64,000 bases of DNA from Hyphomonadaceae bacterium (GCA_016791425.1 JAEUMQ010000016.1:310001-374000), one strand, 5' to 3'; shown: positions 13,779-22,728, counted from the stretch's first letter. Notes: generated from the sequence alone by a model not told the origin. A program made the numbers and translations.

Positions 13779-16439
13779 CTACGCCGCGTTGGACCGCACC
13801 AGCGGGTCGTAGGCCAGGATCGGCGCGAGCCACCGCTCCGCCTCCTTGAGCGCCCAGCCTTTCCGCGCCGCGTAATCCTCCACCTGGTCGCGGTCGATCC
13901 GCCCCACGCCGAAATATTCCGCCTTCGGGTGCGCAAAATAGAGCCCGCTCACCGACGCGGGCGGCGTCATCGCCAGCCCCTCCGTCAGCTCCATGCCCGC
14001 ATTGCCGGGCGCATCGAGGAGTTCGAACAGCGTCCGCTTCTCGGTGTGGTCCGGCTGCGCGGGATAACCGGGCGCCGGGCGGATGCCGCGGTACTTCTCC
14101 GCGATGATCTCCTCGTTCGAAAGCCCCTCGTCCGCGGCGTAGCCCCAGAGCTCGCGCCGGACCTTCGCATGCAGGCGCTCGGCGAACGCCTCCGCCAGGC
14201 GATCGGCCAGCGCCTTCACCATGATCGCGGAATAATCGTCGTTGCTGCGTTTGAACCGCATCGCGACTTCATCTTCCCCGAGCCCCGCCGTCACCGCGAA
14301 CGCCCCGACATAGTCCGGCGTTCCCGCCGGCGCGATGAAATCCGCCAGCGCGAAATTCGCCCCGGACTTCTCCATCTGCTGGCGGAGCGTGAAGAGCCGT
14401 GCGCGCTCTTCCGAGCGCGTCTCGTCCGTATAAAGAACGATGTCGTCGCCGTCGCGATTGGCCGGGAAGAAGCCGCAGACGCCGTTCGCCTGCACCCATT
14501 TCTCCTCCACCATGCGCGCGAGCATCGCCTTGGCGTCGGCGAAGAGCGTCCGCGCCGCCTCCCCAACCACATCATCCTCCAGGATGAGCGGATAGCGCCC
14601 GATCAATTCCCAGGACGCGAAGAACGGCGTCCAATCGATGTAGGGAACAAGCTCGGCGAGCGGAAAGTCCCTGAACGCCCGCACGCCGAGGAAGCTCGGC
14701 TTGACGACGCCATCGAACGCCAGCTGCGGCGCGCGCTTGCGCGCCGTCGCGATCGGCAGGCGCGGGCGCTTGTCCTGGCCCGCGAGGAACGCCGCGCGCG
14801 CCTCCTCCTGATCCTTCCGCGCGTCCGCGACCAGCCCGTCTTTGTCGCCGGAGAGCAGCTTCTGCACCACCGGCACGGCGCGCGAGGCGTCCGTCACATA
14901 AAGCGTCGGCCCCGAATAATTCGGCGCGATCTTCACCGCCGTGTGCGTGCGGCTGGTCGTGGCGCCGCCGATCAGCAGCGGCAGGTTGACGCCCGTGCGC
15001 TCCATCTCCGCCGCGACGAAGCACATCTCGTCGAGCGAAGGCGTAATGAGGCCCGAGAGCCCGATCATATCGACGCCCTCTTTCTTGGCGGTGTCGAGGA
15101 TCCTCTCGCACGGAACCATCACGCCGAGATCGATCACGTCGTAGCCGTTGCACTGCAGGACGACCCCGACGATGTTCTTGCCGATATCGTGCACGTCGCC
15201 CTTGACGGTCGCCATCAGGATCTTGCCGTTCGACTTGCCGGCCAGCCCCGTGCGCTCCTTCTCCTCCTCCATGAACGGAATGAGGTGCGCCACCGCCTGT
15301 TTCATCACCCGCGCCGACTTCACCACCTGCGGCAGGAACATCTTGCCCGCGCCGAAGAGGTCGCCGACCACGTTCATGCCCGCCATCAGCGGGCCTTCGA
15401 TGATGTGCAGCGGACGCTCGGCCTCCAGCCGCGCTTCTTCCGTATCCTGAACGATGAACTCGTTGAGCCCGTGGACGAGCGCGTGCTCCAGCCGCTTGGC
15501 GACCGGCAGCTCGCGCCACGAGAGATCCCGCACCGTGTCGCGTTTCTTCTCCCCGGTCTTGTAGCGCTGCGCGGCCTCCAGGAGGCGCTCGGTGGAATCC
15601 GCGCGGCGATTGAGGATCACGTCCTCCACGAGCTCGCGCAATTCCGGATCGATGTCGTCATAGACCGGCAACGCGCCGGCATTGACGATCGCCATGTCGA
15701 GGCCTGCATGCATCGCGTGGCGCAGGAACACCGAATGCATCGCCTCGCGCACCGGCTCGTTGCCCCTGAACGCGAAAGAAACGTTCGAGATGCCGCCCGA
15801 GACGTGCGCATACGGCAGCTTGTCGCGGATCTCGGCCGTCGCCTGGATGAACGCGATGCCGTAATCGGCATGCTCCTCGATCCCGGTCGCGACCGCGAAC
15901 ACGTTCGGGTCGAAGATGATGTCTTCCGGCGGGAAATCGAGCTTGTCCGTCAAGAGACGATAGGCCCGCTGGCAGATCTGGAACTTGCGGTCGGCGCGGT
16001 CAGCCTGGCCCGCTTCGTCGAACGCCATCACCACGACGGCCGCGCCGTAGCGCTTCACGCGCTTGGCGGCCGCCAGGAACGCCTCCTCGCCTTCCTTCAT
16101 CGAGATCGAGTTGACGATCGCCTTGCCCTGCACGCAGCGCAGCCCCGCCTCGATCACCTCCCACTTGGAGGAATCGATCATCAGCGGAATGCGCGCGATG
16201 TCAGGCTCCCCGGAAAGCAGGTTCATGAACCGCGTCATCGCCTTCGGCCCGTCGATGAGCGCCGCGTCCATGTTGACGTCGAGCACGTTGGCGCCCGCTT
16301 CCACCTGCTGGCGCGCGACCGCGAGCCCGCCGGCATAATCATCCGCCTCGATGAGCTTGCGGAACTTCGCCGAGCCGGTGACGTTCGTCCGCTCGCCGAC
16401 CAGGATGAAGCTCGAGAAGTTCGCGTTTGCGTTTGTCAT
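13779..16439 (-). CDS. metH: methionine synthase, pterin-/B12-/AdoMet-binding subunit (split MetH, C-terminal part)
   Basis: 886 residues. It starts directly with the methyltetrahydrofolate (DHPS-like) domain ([20 protein letters not shown]), followed by the four-helix cap. The cobalamin domain carries the B12 motif [11 protein letters not shown] with the lower-ligand His, then SGLITPSL. The C-terminal reactivation domain shows [14 protein letters not shown], the AdoMet-binding motif. With the separate homocysteine-binding protein encoded upstream, it makes methionine from homocysteine and 5-methyl-THF. Splitting MetH after the first domain is known in Caulobacter and relatives. A 183-bp spacer with an inverted REP pair separates the two genes. 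Confidence 0.95.
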   Translation of the reverse strand: MTNANANFSSFILVGERTNVTGSAKFRKLIEADDYAGGLAVARQQVEAGANVLDVNMDAALIDGPKAMTRFMNLLSGEPDIARIPLMIDSSKWEVIEAGLRCVQGKAIVNSISMKEGEEAFLAAAKRVKRYGAAVVVMAFDEAGQADRADRKFQICQRAYRLLTDKLDFPPEDIIFDPNVFAVATGIEEHADYGIAFIQATAEIRDKLPYAHVSGGISNVSFAFRGNEPVREAMHSVFLRHAMHAGLDMAIVNAGALPVYDDIDPELRELVEDVILNRRADSTERLLEAAQRYKTGEKKRDTVRDLSWRELPVAKRLEHALVHGLNEFIVQDTEEARLEAERPLHIIEGPLMAGMNVVGDLFGAGKMFLPQVVKSARVMKQAVAHLIPFMEEEKERTGLAGKSNGKILMATVKGDVHDIGKNIVGVVLQCNGYDVIDLGVMVPCERILDTAKKEGVDMIGLSGLITPSLDEMCFVAAEMERTGVNLPLLIGGATTSRTHTAVKIAPNYSGPTLYVTDASRAVPVVQKLLSGDKDGLVADARKDQEEARAAFLAGQDKRPRLPIATARKRAPQLAFDGVVKPSFLGVRAFRDFPLAELVPYIDWTPFFASWELIGRYPLILEDDVVGEAARTLFADAKAMLARMVEEKWVQANGVCGFFPANRDGDDIVLYTDETRSEERARLFTLRQQMEKSGANFALADFIAPAGTPDYVGAFAVTAGLGEDEVAMRFKRSNDDYSAIMVKALADRLAEAFAERLHAKVRRELWGYAADEGLSNEEIIAEKYRGIRPAPGYPAQPDHTEKRTLFELLDAPGNAGMELTEGLAMTPPASVSGLYFAHPKAEYFGVGRIDRDQVEDYAARKGWALKEAERWLAPILAYDPLVRSNAA

Positions 16440-16448
16440 GAGGCTCTA

Positions 16449-16490
16449 CCGCTCCCCTCCCCGTCGAGGGGAGGAGGCAGGGGGTGGGGT
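16449..16490. repeat. REP-like palindrome, copy A (between split metH genes)
   Basis: CTCCCCTC (16452-16459) pairs with GAGGGGAG (16466-16473) and is followed by GGCAGGGGGTGGGGTG. An inverted copy lies about 85 bp away (16556-16600). The pair would form strong RNA hairpins within the met transcript. Confidence 0.6.
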
Positions 16491-16555
16491 GTTCCGCAAC
16501 GCATCGGGAGTCGCGCCGCGCGGCTAGACACAATCGCGATCGTCGGAAGGCAAGG

Positions 16556-16600
16556 GTTCACCCTGCCCCCAACCCCCTTCCCTCGGCGGGAAGGAGGCGC
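16556..16600. repeat. REP-like palindrome, copy B (inverted)
   Basis: CCTTCCC (16576-16582) pairs with GGGAAGG (16588-16594), preceded by CCCTGCCCCCAACCCC. Read on the other strand, it matches copy A at most positions, so the two form an inverted repeat pair around a short unique core. Confidence 0.6.
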
Positions 16601-16622
16601 AAGTCTGACAGGCGCCACCGGC

Positions 16623-17696
16623 TCAGGCCGAAGCGGTGAACGGCTCGAGGCCCGACAGCCGCAGGCGACGTTCCGTGGACGGAATGCCGCGGGGCGCGAC
16701 ACCCTCGGTCGCGATCACCATGTGCTCGGTGTGCTCCGGCGTGGTGCCGCAGCATCCCCCGATGATGTTGACGAGCCCGCCCCGCGCCCATTCCGCGAAA
16801 TGCGCCTCCATCGAGCACGGCGTCTCGTCATACCCGCCCATCGCGTTCGGCAGCCCGGCGTTCGGATAGGCCGAGACCGGACAATCCGCCGTGCGCGCCA
16901 GCTCGGCCAGAAACGGCCGCATCTCGGCCGGCCCGAGCGCGCAATTGAACCCGACCGCCCAGGGCTTCGCGTGCCGCACCGAATTCCAGAACGCTTCCAC
17001 CGTCTGCCCCGAGAGCGTGCGCCCCGAGCGGTCCGTGATCGTGCCGGAGATCCACAGCGGCAGCTCCTCGCCGGTGGCGTCGAACGCCTCCCATGCGCCC
17101 CAGAGCGCCGCCTTGGCGTTCAGCGTATCGAAGATCGTCTCGATCAGCAGGAGATCGGCGCCGCCGGATATGAGGCCGAGCACCTGATCCTTGTAGGCCT
17201 CGGCCATCTCCTCGAACGTGGCGTCGCGGCGCGCGGGATCGTTCACGTCCGGCGAGAGCGACAGCGTCTTGTTCGTCGGCCCGAGCGCGCCCGCCACCAG
17301 CCGCGGCCGCCCGTCCTTCGCCTCGACCGCGTCGCAGGCTTCGCGCGCCAGTCCGGCGGCCGTTTCGTTCAGCTCGCGGATGATGCTCTGCAGGCCGTAA
17401 TCCGCCTGCGCGATGATCGTGCTGGAGAACGTATTGGTGGACGTGATGTCGGCGCCGGCCGCGAGATATTCGTCATGGATTTCGCGCACGACTTTCGGCT
17501 GCGTGACGCAGAGGATGTCGTGATTGCCCTTGAGCGGCCGCCCATGGTCGGCGAAGCGCTGGCCGCGATAGCCCGCTTCGTCGAGCCCCCGCCCCTGCAG
17601 ATAGACGCCCCACGCGCCGTCGAGCACGAGCACGCGCTCTTTCATCGCTTGTGCAATGCGCGCGAGGCGCTGCTTGCGGTTCATGGCCCCGTTCAT
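16623..17696 (-). CDS. metH: homocysteine S-methyltransferase subunit (split MetH, N-terminal part)
   Basis: 357 residues, equal to the first domain of full-length MetH. The TIM barrel starts with VLVLDGAWGVYLQ and includes ADITSTNTFSSTIIAQADY. The zinc cysteines that activate homocysteine are visible in FNCALGP and in NIIGGCCGTTPEHT. It transfers the methyl group from methylcobalamin on the partner protein to homocysteine. The ATG at 17696 has GGAG upstream; another ATG at 17684 is possible. metF lies 27 bp upstream, so the two belong to the same transcript. Confidence 0.93.
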   Translation of the reverse strand: MNGAMNRKQRLARIAQAMKERVLVLDGAWGVYLQGRGLDEAGYRGQRFADHGRPLKGNHDILCVTQPKVVREIHDEYLAAGADITSTNTFSSTIIAQADYGLQSIIRELNETAAGLAREACDAVEAKDGRPRLVAGALGPTNKTLSLSPDVNDPARRDATFEEMAEAYKDQVLGLISGGADLLLIETIFDTLNAKAALWGAWEAFDATGEELPLWISGTITDRSGRTLSGQTVEAFWNSVRHAKPWAVGFNCALGPAEMRPFLAELARTADCPVSAYPNAGLPNAMGGYDETPCSMEAHFAEWARGGLVNIIGGCCGTTPEHTEHMVIATEGVAPRGIPSTERRLRLSGLEPFTASA

Positions 17697-17723
17697 GGCT
17701 CTCGGCTCTCCTGTTTGCGGCCC

Positions 17724-18650
17724 TCAGGCCGCTTGTTCCTTGAGCGGCGCGCGCACGCCGATGATCCGGCAGATCGCAAGCGTCAGCTCGGCGCGATTGA
17801 GGGTGTAGAAATGGAAATCCTCGACGCCCTCCGCGGCGAGCCGCGCGCAGAGCTCCCCGACCAGCGCCGCCGACAGCATCTTGCGCGTCTCCGGATCGTC
17901 ATCGAGCCCGTCGAACAGCCGCTCAAGCCACGCCGGCACGGTGGCGCCGCATCCGGCCGCCATCTTCTTCAGCCCCTCGACGTTCGCCACCGGCATGATC
18001 CCCGGCACGATCGGCGCATTGACGCCCGCCCGCTGCAGCCGGTCGCGGAAACGCAGGAACACGTCCGCCTCGAAGAAGAATTGCGTCACCCCGCGCACCG
18101 CGCCGTTGTCGAGCTTGCGCTTGAAGTTCTCGATCTCCGCCTTCCAGCAGAGCGTCGCAGGATGCCCTTCCGGATGCACCGCAACCGAGATCTCGAACGG
18201 CGCGATCGCGCGCGCGCCCGCCACCAGGTCCGCGGCGTTGGCGTAACCCTCCGGATGCGGAACATAAGGCGTGTTCACCCCGCCCGGCGGGTCGCCCCTG
18301 AGCGCCACGATCGCGCGCACGCCCGAGTCCCAATAGGCGCGCAGCACATCGTCCACCTCGCCGCGGCTCGCCCCGACGCAGGTGAGGTGCGCCGCCGGCT
18401 TGAGCGGCGTCTCCTTGACGATCCGGCTGACCGTGCGGTGCGTGCGATCCCGCGTGGAGCCGCCCGCGCCATAGGTGACCGAGACGAAGCTGGGCGAGAG
18501 CGGCTCGAGCTTGCGGATGGCTTCCCAGAGCTGCTCTTCGAGCTTCTCCGTCTTCGGCGGAAAGAACTCGAACGAGACGCGCGGACGCGAAACGCTCTTC
18601 CGGCCTGCGGCTTCGGCGATGAAGCCCTGCACTGCATATGCTTCACTCAT
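17724..18650 (-). CDS. metF: methylenetetrahydrofolate reductase (MetF)
   Basis: 308 residues, the normal length for bacterial MetF. The FAD-binding TIM barrel shows VSFEFFPPKTEK near residue 25, FVSVTYGAGGSTRDRT near 55 (with the folate-contacting region), and IVALRGDPP. It reduces 5,10-methylene-THF to 5-methyl-THF, the methyl donor for the split MetH encoded just downstream. Its ATG overlaps the stop of the ArsR-methyltransferase regulator by 4 bp, so the regulator and the first enzyme are translationally coupled. Confidence 0.95.
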   Translation of the reverse strand: MSEAYAVQGFIAEAAGRKSVSRPRVSFEFFPPKTEKLEEQLWEAIRKLEPLSPSFVSVTYGAGGSTRDRTHRTVSRIVKETPLKPAAHLTCVGASRGEVDDVLRAYWDSGVRAIVALRGDPPGGVNTPYVPHPEGYANAADLVAGARAIAPFEISVAVHPEGHPATLCWKAEIENFKRKLDNGAVRGVTQFFFEADVFLRFRDRLQRAGVNAPIVPGIMPVANVEGLKKMAAGCGATVPAWLERLFDGLDDDPETRKMLSAALVGELCARLAAEGVEDFHFYTLNRAELTLAICRIIGVRAPLKEQAA

Positions 18651-19660
18651 GCCGCCGCCTCCGCAGCTTTTTGTGTGCGGTTTCCCGCCCAGATCTTCAC
18701 GATGAGCTTGTCCTTGCCGTCATGTGGTCCCGCGCTCTTCGGCGCGAGGGTGACGGTCGTCACGCCGTCCACGCCGGCGGCCGCGCACCAGGCCTTGATC
18801 TCGGCGTCGGAGAAGCCGAGCCGGCGATGCGCATGCTCGTTGCGCAGGAACTCGAGGCGGTGCGGCGCGAAATCCGCGATCACGAGCCGCCCGCCCGGCT
18901 TCAGCAAACGGGCCGCTTCGCCGATCGCCCGGCCGGGATCCGCCAGATAGTGCAGCAGGTGATGCATGGTGACGAGGTCGGCGCTCCCGCCTTGCGTCGG
19001 CGGCGCATAGGCGTCCCCGATCCGCACGGCGGCCTTGCCCTCCGGCAGATCGCACAGCTTGGAGCGCGCCACCGCCAGCATCTGCCGGCTGGTGTCGAAG
19101 CCTTCCGCGCGCCGCACGCGCGGCGCGAAGAGCTCGATCATCCGCCCCGCGCCGACGCCGACATCGATCATGAGCCCGAACGGCCCCGGTCCGGCCGCCT
19201 TGAGCATCGCGGCCTCAATGTCCGCATCCGGAAGATGCAGCGCCCGCACCCGGTCCCAGTCGGCGGCGTTGCGCGCGAAATAGGCAGAGGCGGCTGCATC
19301 GCGAGCCGCCCGGATGTCCGCCAGCCGGGCCGCATCGCGGGCGATGGAGGCGTCCAGAGGATCGAGCGCCCCGAGCGCCGCATCCACCAGCGCCCGCTCC
19401 GGCTTGCCCTCCCCCGCGAGCCGATAGAAGACCCACGCCCCCTCAGGCAGCCGTTCAATAAGCCCAGCCTCGGTGAGGAGCTTCAGGTGCCGGCTGACCC
19501 GCGGCTGGCTCTGCCCCAATGCCAGGGCAAGCTCGCCGACGGCCATTTCTCCCTTGGAAAGCAACGCGATGACCCGCAACCGCGTGAGCTCCCCGGCGGC
19601 GCTGAGCGCCGCGGCGGCCCGGCCCGACGAAAGTGGGCCCGCGTCTGCGGATATAAACAT
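18647..19660 (-). CDS. ArsR-type regulator fused to a SAM-dependent methyltransferase domain
   Basis: 337 residues from ATG 19660. Residues ~10-90 are an ArsR winged helix (GELTRLRVIALLSKGEMAVGELALALGQSQPRVSRHLKLL). Residues ~145-320 are a Rossmann methyltransferase fold with the SAM motif MIDVGVGAGRMIEL, DLVTMHHLLHYLADP and ARLLKPGGRLVIADF. This architecture is known in alphaproteobacterial met operons and is thought to sense S-adenosylmethionine or S-adenosylhomocysteine; ligand and role are inferred here. It leads the operon before metF and metH. Two overlapping palindromes (19649-19673) cover its own start codon, which suggests autorepression. Confidence 0.85.
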   Translation of the reverse strand: MFISADAGPLSSGRAAAALSAAGELTRLRVIALLSKGEMAVGELALALGQSQPRVSRHLKLLTEAGLIERLPEGAWVFYRLAGEGKPERALVDAALGALDPLDASIARDAARLADIRAARDAAASAYFARNAADWDRVRALHLPDADIEAAMLKAAGPGPFGLMIDVGVGAGRMIELFAPRVRRAEGFDTSRQMLAVARSKLCDLPEGKAAVRIGDAYAPPTQGGSADLVTMHHLLHYLADPGRAIGEAARLLKPGGRLVIADFAPHRLEFLRNEHAHRRLGFSDAEIKAWCAAAGVDGVTTVTLAPKSAGPHDGKDKLIVKIWAGNRTQKAAEAAA

Positions 19661-19673
19661 ATCCTTATATATG
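19649..19673. promoter_or_regulatory. overlapping palindromes at the met operon start (candidate ArsR-family operator)
   Basis: GGATAT-AAAC-ATATCC (19649-19664) is a perfect 16-bp inverted repeat. A second one, CATAT-N6-ATATG (19658-19673), overlaps it. The chosen start codon (19658-19660, minus strand) lies inside the first. An A/T-rich symmetrical site at the head of an operon led by an ArsR protein is the expected autoregulatory operator. Confidence 0.6.
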
Positions 19674-19880
19674 CACAAACCCTGCCATTGGGCAATGCCC
19701 CAATGTGGTGTGGGCATGAGGAATCCCACTAGCGTCCCACACGCCACGTCCTCGGCGCCGACCCTCCCGTCAGCCATCGCCGCGACGCGGCTGCCTGACT
19801 GCATCTGTCATTCTGCAGTGACCGCCGGCACGATTGATTAACAGCGTTTCGGCACATATCTGGCCGGTTGAGGGGATTGC

Positions 19881-20774
19881 ATGTCGAACAAGGTCCAGGG
19901 GTCTGCCCAAGCCAAGAAGTGGCTTGCCTTGGCGACGCGCGCGCTGGCGCCGCTCGTGGCGGCGACCGCGCTCTGCGCGCCGGCCTATGCGCAGAACCGC
20001 GACTACGACCCCTGGGAACGGACCAACCGCAAGCTTTTTGCGGTCCATGAAGCCGTCGATAAGGCCGCGCTTGGCCCGACCGCGCGGGAATATCGCCGCG
20101 TCACGCCCACGCCGGTGCGCAGCGGCGTTTCGAATTTTCTGAGGAACCTGCGCGGACCGCAGATCTTCGCCAACGACCTGCTGCAGGGAGAGTTCAAGCG
20201 CGCCGGCGCGACCGCCGCCCGCTTCACCATCAACTCGACGCTCGGCGTCGCCGGCGTGTTCGACCCTGCCGCGCAAATGGGCATCGAGCGCCACAGCGAG
20301 GATTTCGGGCAGACGCTCGCCGTGTGGGGCGTGCCGTCCGGCCCCTATGTCTTCATTCCCGTGCTCGGCCCCACCAGTGTCCGCGACGGCGCCGGCGCGA
20401 TCGCCAATTTCGCGCTCGATCCCTTCACCTGGATGGATTTCCGCGGCGACGACGAGTTCATGGTCTTCCGCACCGGCATGACCGCGCTTGCCGCCCGCGA
20501 GTCGGTGATCGAGGCGGTGGACAATGTCCGCCAGAGCTCGATCGATCCCTACGTGACCATCCGCTCCACCTACGGATTGCTGCGTGAAAGCTCGATCCGA
20601 AATGGTCTCGACGATGTCCAAGACTTGCCGGATTTCGAGGACATACCAACTTATGAGGACGCTCCGGCGGCCGCCCCTTCGTCGGATCCGTCCGCGGCGC
20701 CGACCGAAGTGACGCCGGCGCCGACGCCGATGACGGAATTGCGTCTCGAGCCGGAGACGGCCCGGTCGAACTAG
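19881..20774 (+). CDS. mlaA: MlaA/VacJ family outer-membrane lipid-asymmetry protein
   Basis: 297 residues. The MlaA signature is clear: YDPWERTNRKLFAVHEAVDK near residue 42, FLRNLRGPQIFANDLLQG, FTINSTLGVAGVFDPA, and EDFGQTLAVWGVPSGPY. MlaA removes misplaced phospholipids from the outer leaflet and passes them to periplasmic MlaC. Unlike E. coli MlaA, no canonical lipobox is seen: the signal peptide (ALCAPAYA^QNR) looks like a type I site, and the only nearby Cys is preceded by Leu. The last ~70 residues are a Pro/Ala-rich tail. mlaC follows 67 bp downstream; mlaBDEF are not in the window. Confidence 0.9.
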   Translation: MSNKVQGSAQAKKWLALATRALAPLVAATALCAPAYAQNRDYDPWERTNRKLFAVHEAVDKAALGPTAREYRRVTPTPVRSGVSNFLRNLRGPQIFANDLLQGEFKRAGATAARFTINSTLGVAGVFDPAAQMGIERHSEDFGQTLAVWGVPSGPYVFIPVLGPTSVRDGAGAIANFALDPFTWMDFRGDDEFMVFRTGMTALAARESVIEAVDNVRQSSIDPYVTIRSTYGLLRESSIRNGLDDVQDLPDFEDIPTYEDAPAAAPSSDPSAAPTEVTPAPTPMTELRLEPETARSN

Positions 20775-20801
20775 GCCGGTCGAATTAGGCCGGTCGAACG
20801 A
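20759..20801. repeat. three tandem copies of a 14-15 bp unit at the end of mlaA
   Basis: GGCCCGGTCGAACTA, GGCCGGTCGAATTA and GGCCGGTCGAACGA lie in tandem. The mlaA stop codon (20772-20774) spans the join of units one and two, and the other units fill most of the mlaA-mlaC gap. Probably a slippage product. Confidence 0.7.
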
Positions 20802-20841
20802 GGTAATGGGGCCCTGAATGCGGCCAAGAATGGGGATCGCC

Positions 20842-21498
20842 ATGCAGCTCACCCGCGCTGGGTTTGTCGCCGCGTTCGCGGCCGCCGCGCTTGCGCTGAC
20901 CGCGCCGACGGCGTCGGCGGCGCGCAACCAGGAAGCCGAAGCCTACGTCAACATTCACGCCAACGGGGCGCTTCAGGCGCTGTCGAACCGCAACTCGGCC
21001 GATGCGCGCCAGCAGGCCTTCAGCGTGCTGATGAACCGCTTCGCCGACGTGCCGCGCATCGCCACCTTCGTGCTCGGCCGCTATTCCACGCAGCTGCGCG
21101 CCGACGCGGCCCTGCGCCGCGACTGGATGGCCGCGTTCCTGGATTATTCCAACGCCGTCTACGAAGACCAGCTCGACCGCTATCGCGGCAACGAGATCCG
21201 GGTCACCGGCTCCACCGAGCGCACCGCCGGATCGGACGTCATCGTGCACACCGAGGTGACCCCGCGCGGCGCCTCGCGCCCGCTGCCCGTCCGCTGGCGC
21301 ATCCTGAAATCGGGCGCTGAGTGGAAGGTGCTCGACGTCTCGCTCGTGCTCGACGGCAACGAGATCTGGCTCGCCCAGCAGCAGCAGCGCGATTTCCTCT
21401 CCCAGCTTGACCGCAACCGCGGCGACATCCGCGCGCTCATCGCCTCGGTGCGCCAGACCACCGCCGAGATGCGCCAGCGCATCCGCGCGCGCTCATAA
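20842..21498 (+). CDS. mlaC: MlaC/Ttg2D family periplasmic phospholipid-binding protein
   Basis: 218 residues from ATG 20842 (GGGGA 5 bp upstream; in-frame ATGs at 20818 and 20830 are alternatives). Signal peptide with cleavage near ASA. The mature part matches the MlaC fold: RQQAFSVLMNRFADVPRIATFVLGRY, then DWMAAFLDYSNAVYEDQLDRY, IRVTGSTERTAGSDVIVHTEV and WKVLDVSLVLDG. It shuttles phospholipids between MlaA in the outer membrane and the inner-membrane MlaFEDB transporter. Placement behind mlaA supports the call. Confidence 0.87.
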   Translation: MQLTRAGFVAAFAAAALALTAPTASAARNQEAEAYVNIHANGALQALSNRNSADARQQAFSVLMNRFADVPRIATFVLGRYSTQLRADAALRRDWMAAFLDYSNAVYEDQLDRYRGNEIRVTGSTERTAGSDVIVHTEVTPRGASRPLPVRWRILKSGAEWKVLDVSLVLDGNEIWLAQQQQRDFLSQLDRNRGDIRALIASVRQTTAEMRQRIRARS

Positions 21499-21518
21499 GC
21501 TCTTCCTCGAAAGCTCGA

Positions 21519-21590
21519 GCGCCTTCCCTCCCCGCTGGCGGGGAGGGTGTCGCGAACTTGCAACGCAAGTGAGCGACGGGTGGGGATCGC
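21519..21590. repeat. REP-like palindrome, left copy (mlaC-pyrD gap)
   Basis: A perfect 8-bp stem, CCCTCCCC (21524-21531) and GGGGAGGG (21538-21545), is followed by a second perfect stem, ACTTGC-AAC-GCAAGT, and GCGACGGGTGGGGAT. It lies right after mlaC and probably also terminates its transcript. Confidence 0.65.
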
Positions 21591-21604
21591 GCGACGTTTG
21601 CGCC

Positions 21605-21664
21605 ATCACCCCACCCGTCATCGCTGCGCGACGACACCCTCCCCTTTCAGGGGAGGGAAGGCGT
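21605..21664. repeat. REP-like palindrome, right copy (inverted)
   Basis: The inverted counterpart of the left copy: CCCTCCCC (21637-21644) pairs with GGGGAGGG (21650-21657), and CACCCCACCCGTC mirrors GACGGGTGGGG. Together they give hairpins on both sides of the convergent mlaC-pyrD junction. The same family occurs at 16449-16600. Confidence 0.65.
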
Positions 21665-22728
21665 TAGCGGAGATCGGCGCCGACCGCTTCGGATACGCGC
21701 TTGAACCCTTCGGCCTCCAGCCGCGCGGCGAGATTGCGCAGCAGGCGCCGCAGCAGCCCCGGCCCTTCGAGCGCCAGCGCCGTATAGAGCTGCACCGCGC
21801 TCGCGCCCGCCTTGATCTTGCCGAGCGCGGTCGCCCCGTCCACCACGCCGCCGACCCCGATCAGCGGTATCCGCCCGTCGAGCGCGCGCGCGAAGCGGCG
21901 CAAGACGTCCGTAGACGGAATGAAGAGCGGCCGCCCCGAAAGGCCGCCAGTTTCGTTGCGATGGCGGCTCTTCATGATGCCGAACCGCTGCACGGTCGTG
22001 TTCGAGACGATCAGCGCATCGAGCGAATACTGGATGGATAGCTCGACGATATCCAGGATCGCCTGGTCGTCGAGATCCGGCGCCACCTTGAGGAAGAGCG
22101 GCTTCGCGCCGTGCTCGCGCTCGAGCCCCTTCTTGACCTCGCGCAGATGCCCCAGCAATTCCTCCAGCGCGCCCTTTTCCTGCAGCCCCCGCAGGCCCGG
22201 CGTGTTCGGCGAGGAGATGTTCGCCGTCACATAGGACGCATACGGATAAACGGCGATGAGGCCCGTCACGTAGTCCGCGACGCGGTTCGCGCTGTCCTTG
22301 TTGGCGCCGACATTGGCGCCGACCACGCCGCCGCGCCCTGCGCGCGCCTGCAGCCGCATGACGAACGCCTGCAGGCCCGCATTGTTGAAGCCCATGCGGT
22401 TGATCACGCCGCGATCCGCCGCAAGCCGGAAGAGGCGCGGTTTCGGATTGCCCGTCTGCGCCAGCGGCGTGACCGTGCCGCATTCGACGAAGCCGAACCC
22501 CGCCGCGAGCATCGCATCGGGCGCCCGCGCGTTCTTGTCGAACCCGGCCGCCAGGCCGATCGGGTTGGGCAGATCGAGCCCCGCAAGGCTCGTGCGCAAT
22601 TGCGGCCAGCGGTCGTTGCGGAGCCTCGGCCCCAGGCCCAGCTCAAGCGCTCTTAGCGCCGCATCATGCGCCGTCTCCGGATCGGCGGCGCGCAGCGCCC
22701 GCGTCGCCCAATCGTGCGGAAGGCTCAT
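21664..22728 (-). CDS. pyrD: dihydroorotate dehydrogenase (quinone), class 2
   Basis: 354 residues, normal for class 2 PyrD. The N-terminal extension for membrane association is followed by the FMN barrel: IGLAAGFDKNARAPDAML, GFVECGTVTPLAQTGNPKPRLFRL and the catalytic Ser region VTANISSPNTPGLRGLQ. NTTVQR and GGLSGRPLF follow, then IPLIGVGGVVDG for the phosphate of FMN. It oxidises dihydroorotate to orotate in pyrimidine synthesis, passing electrons to ubiquinone at the inner membrane. The DUF952 gene lies 13 bp upstream on the same strand and is probably co-transcribed. Confidence 0.95.
   Translation of the reverse strand: MSLPHDWATRALRAADPETAHDAALRALELGLGPRLRNDRWPQLRTSLAGLDLPNPIGLAAGFDKNARAPDAMLAAGFGFVECGTVTPLAQTGNPKPRLFRLAADRGVINRMGFNNAGLQAFVMRLQARAGRGGVVGANVGANKDSANRVADYVTGLIAVYPYASYVTANISSPNTPGLRGLQEKGALEELLGHLREVKKGLEREHGAKPLFLKVAPDLDDQAILDIVELSIQYSLDALIVSNTTVQRFGIMKSRHRNETGGLSGRPLFIPSTDVLRRFARALDGRIPLIGVGGVVDGATALGKIKAGASAVQLYTALALEGPGLLRRLLRNLAARLEAEGFKRVSEAVGADLR

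Noticed and set aside
13776-18950. A 1724-residue plus-strand frame opposite the met operon
   Set aside because: It is antisense to three clearly identified genes, is Arg/His-rich with no motifs, and results from high third-position GC.
19661-19880. Possible SAM/SAH riboswitch upstream of the met operon
   Set aside because: No SAM-II, SAM-V or SAH riboswitch core could be recognised by eye; the palindromes with the ArsR-type regulator explain the region better. A covariance-model search would settle it.
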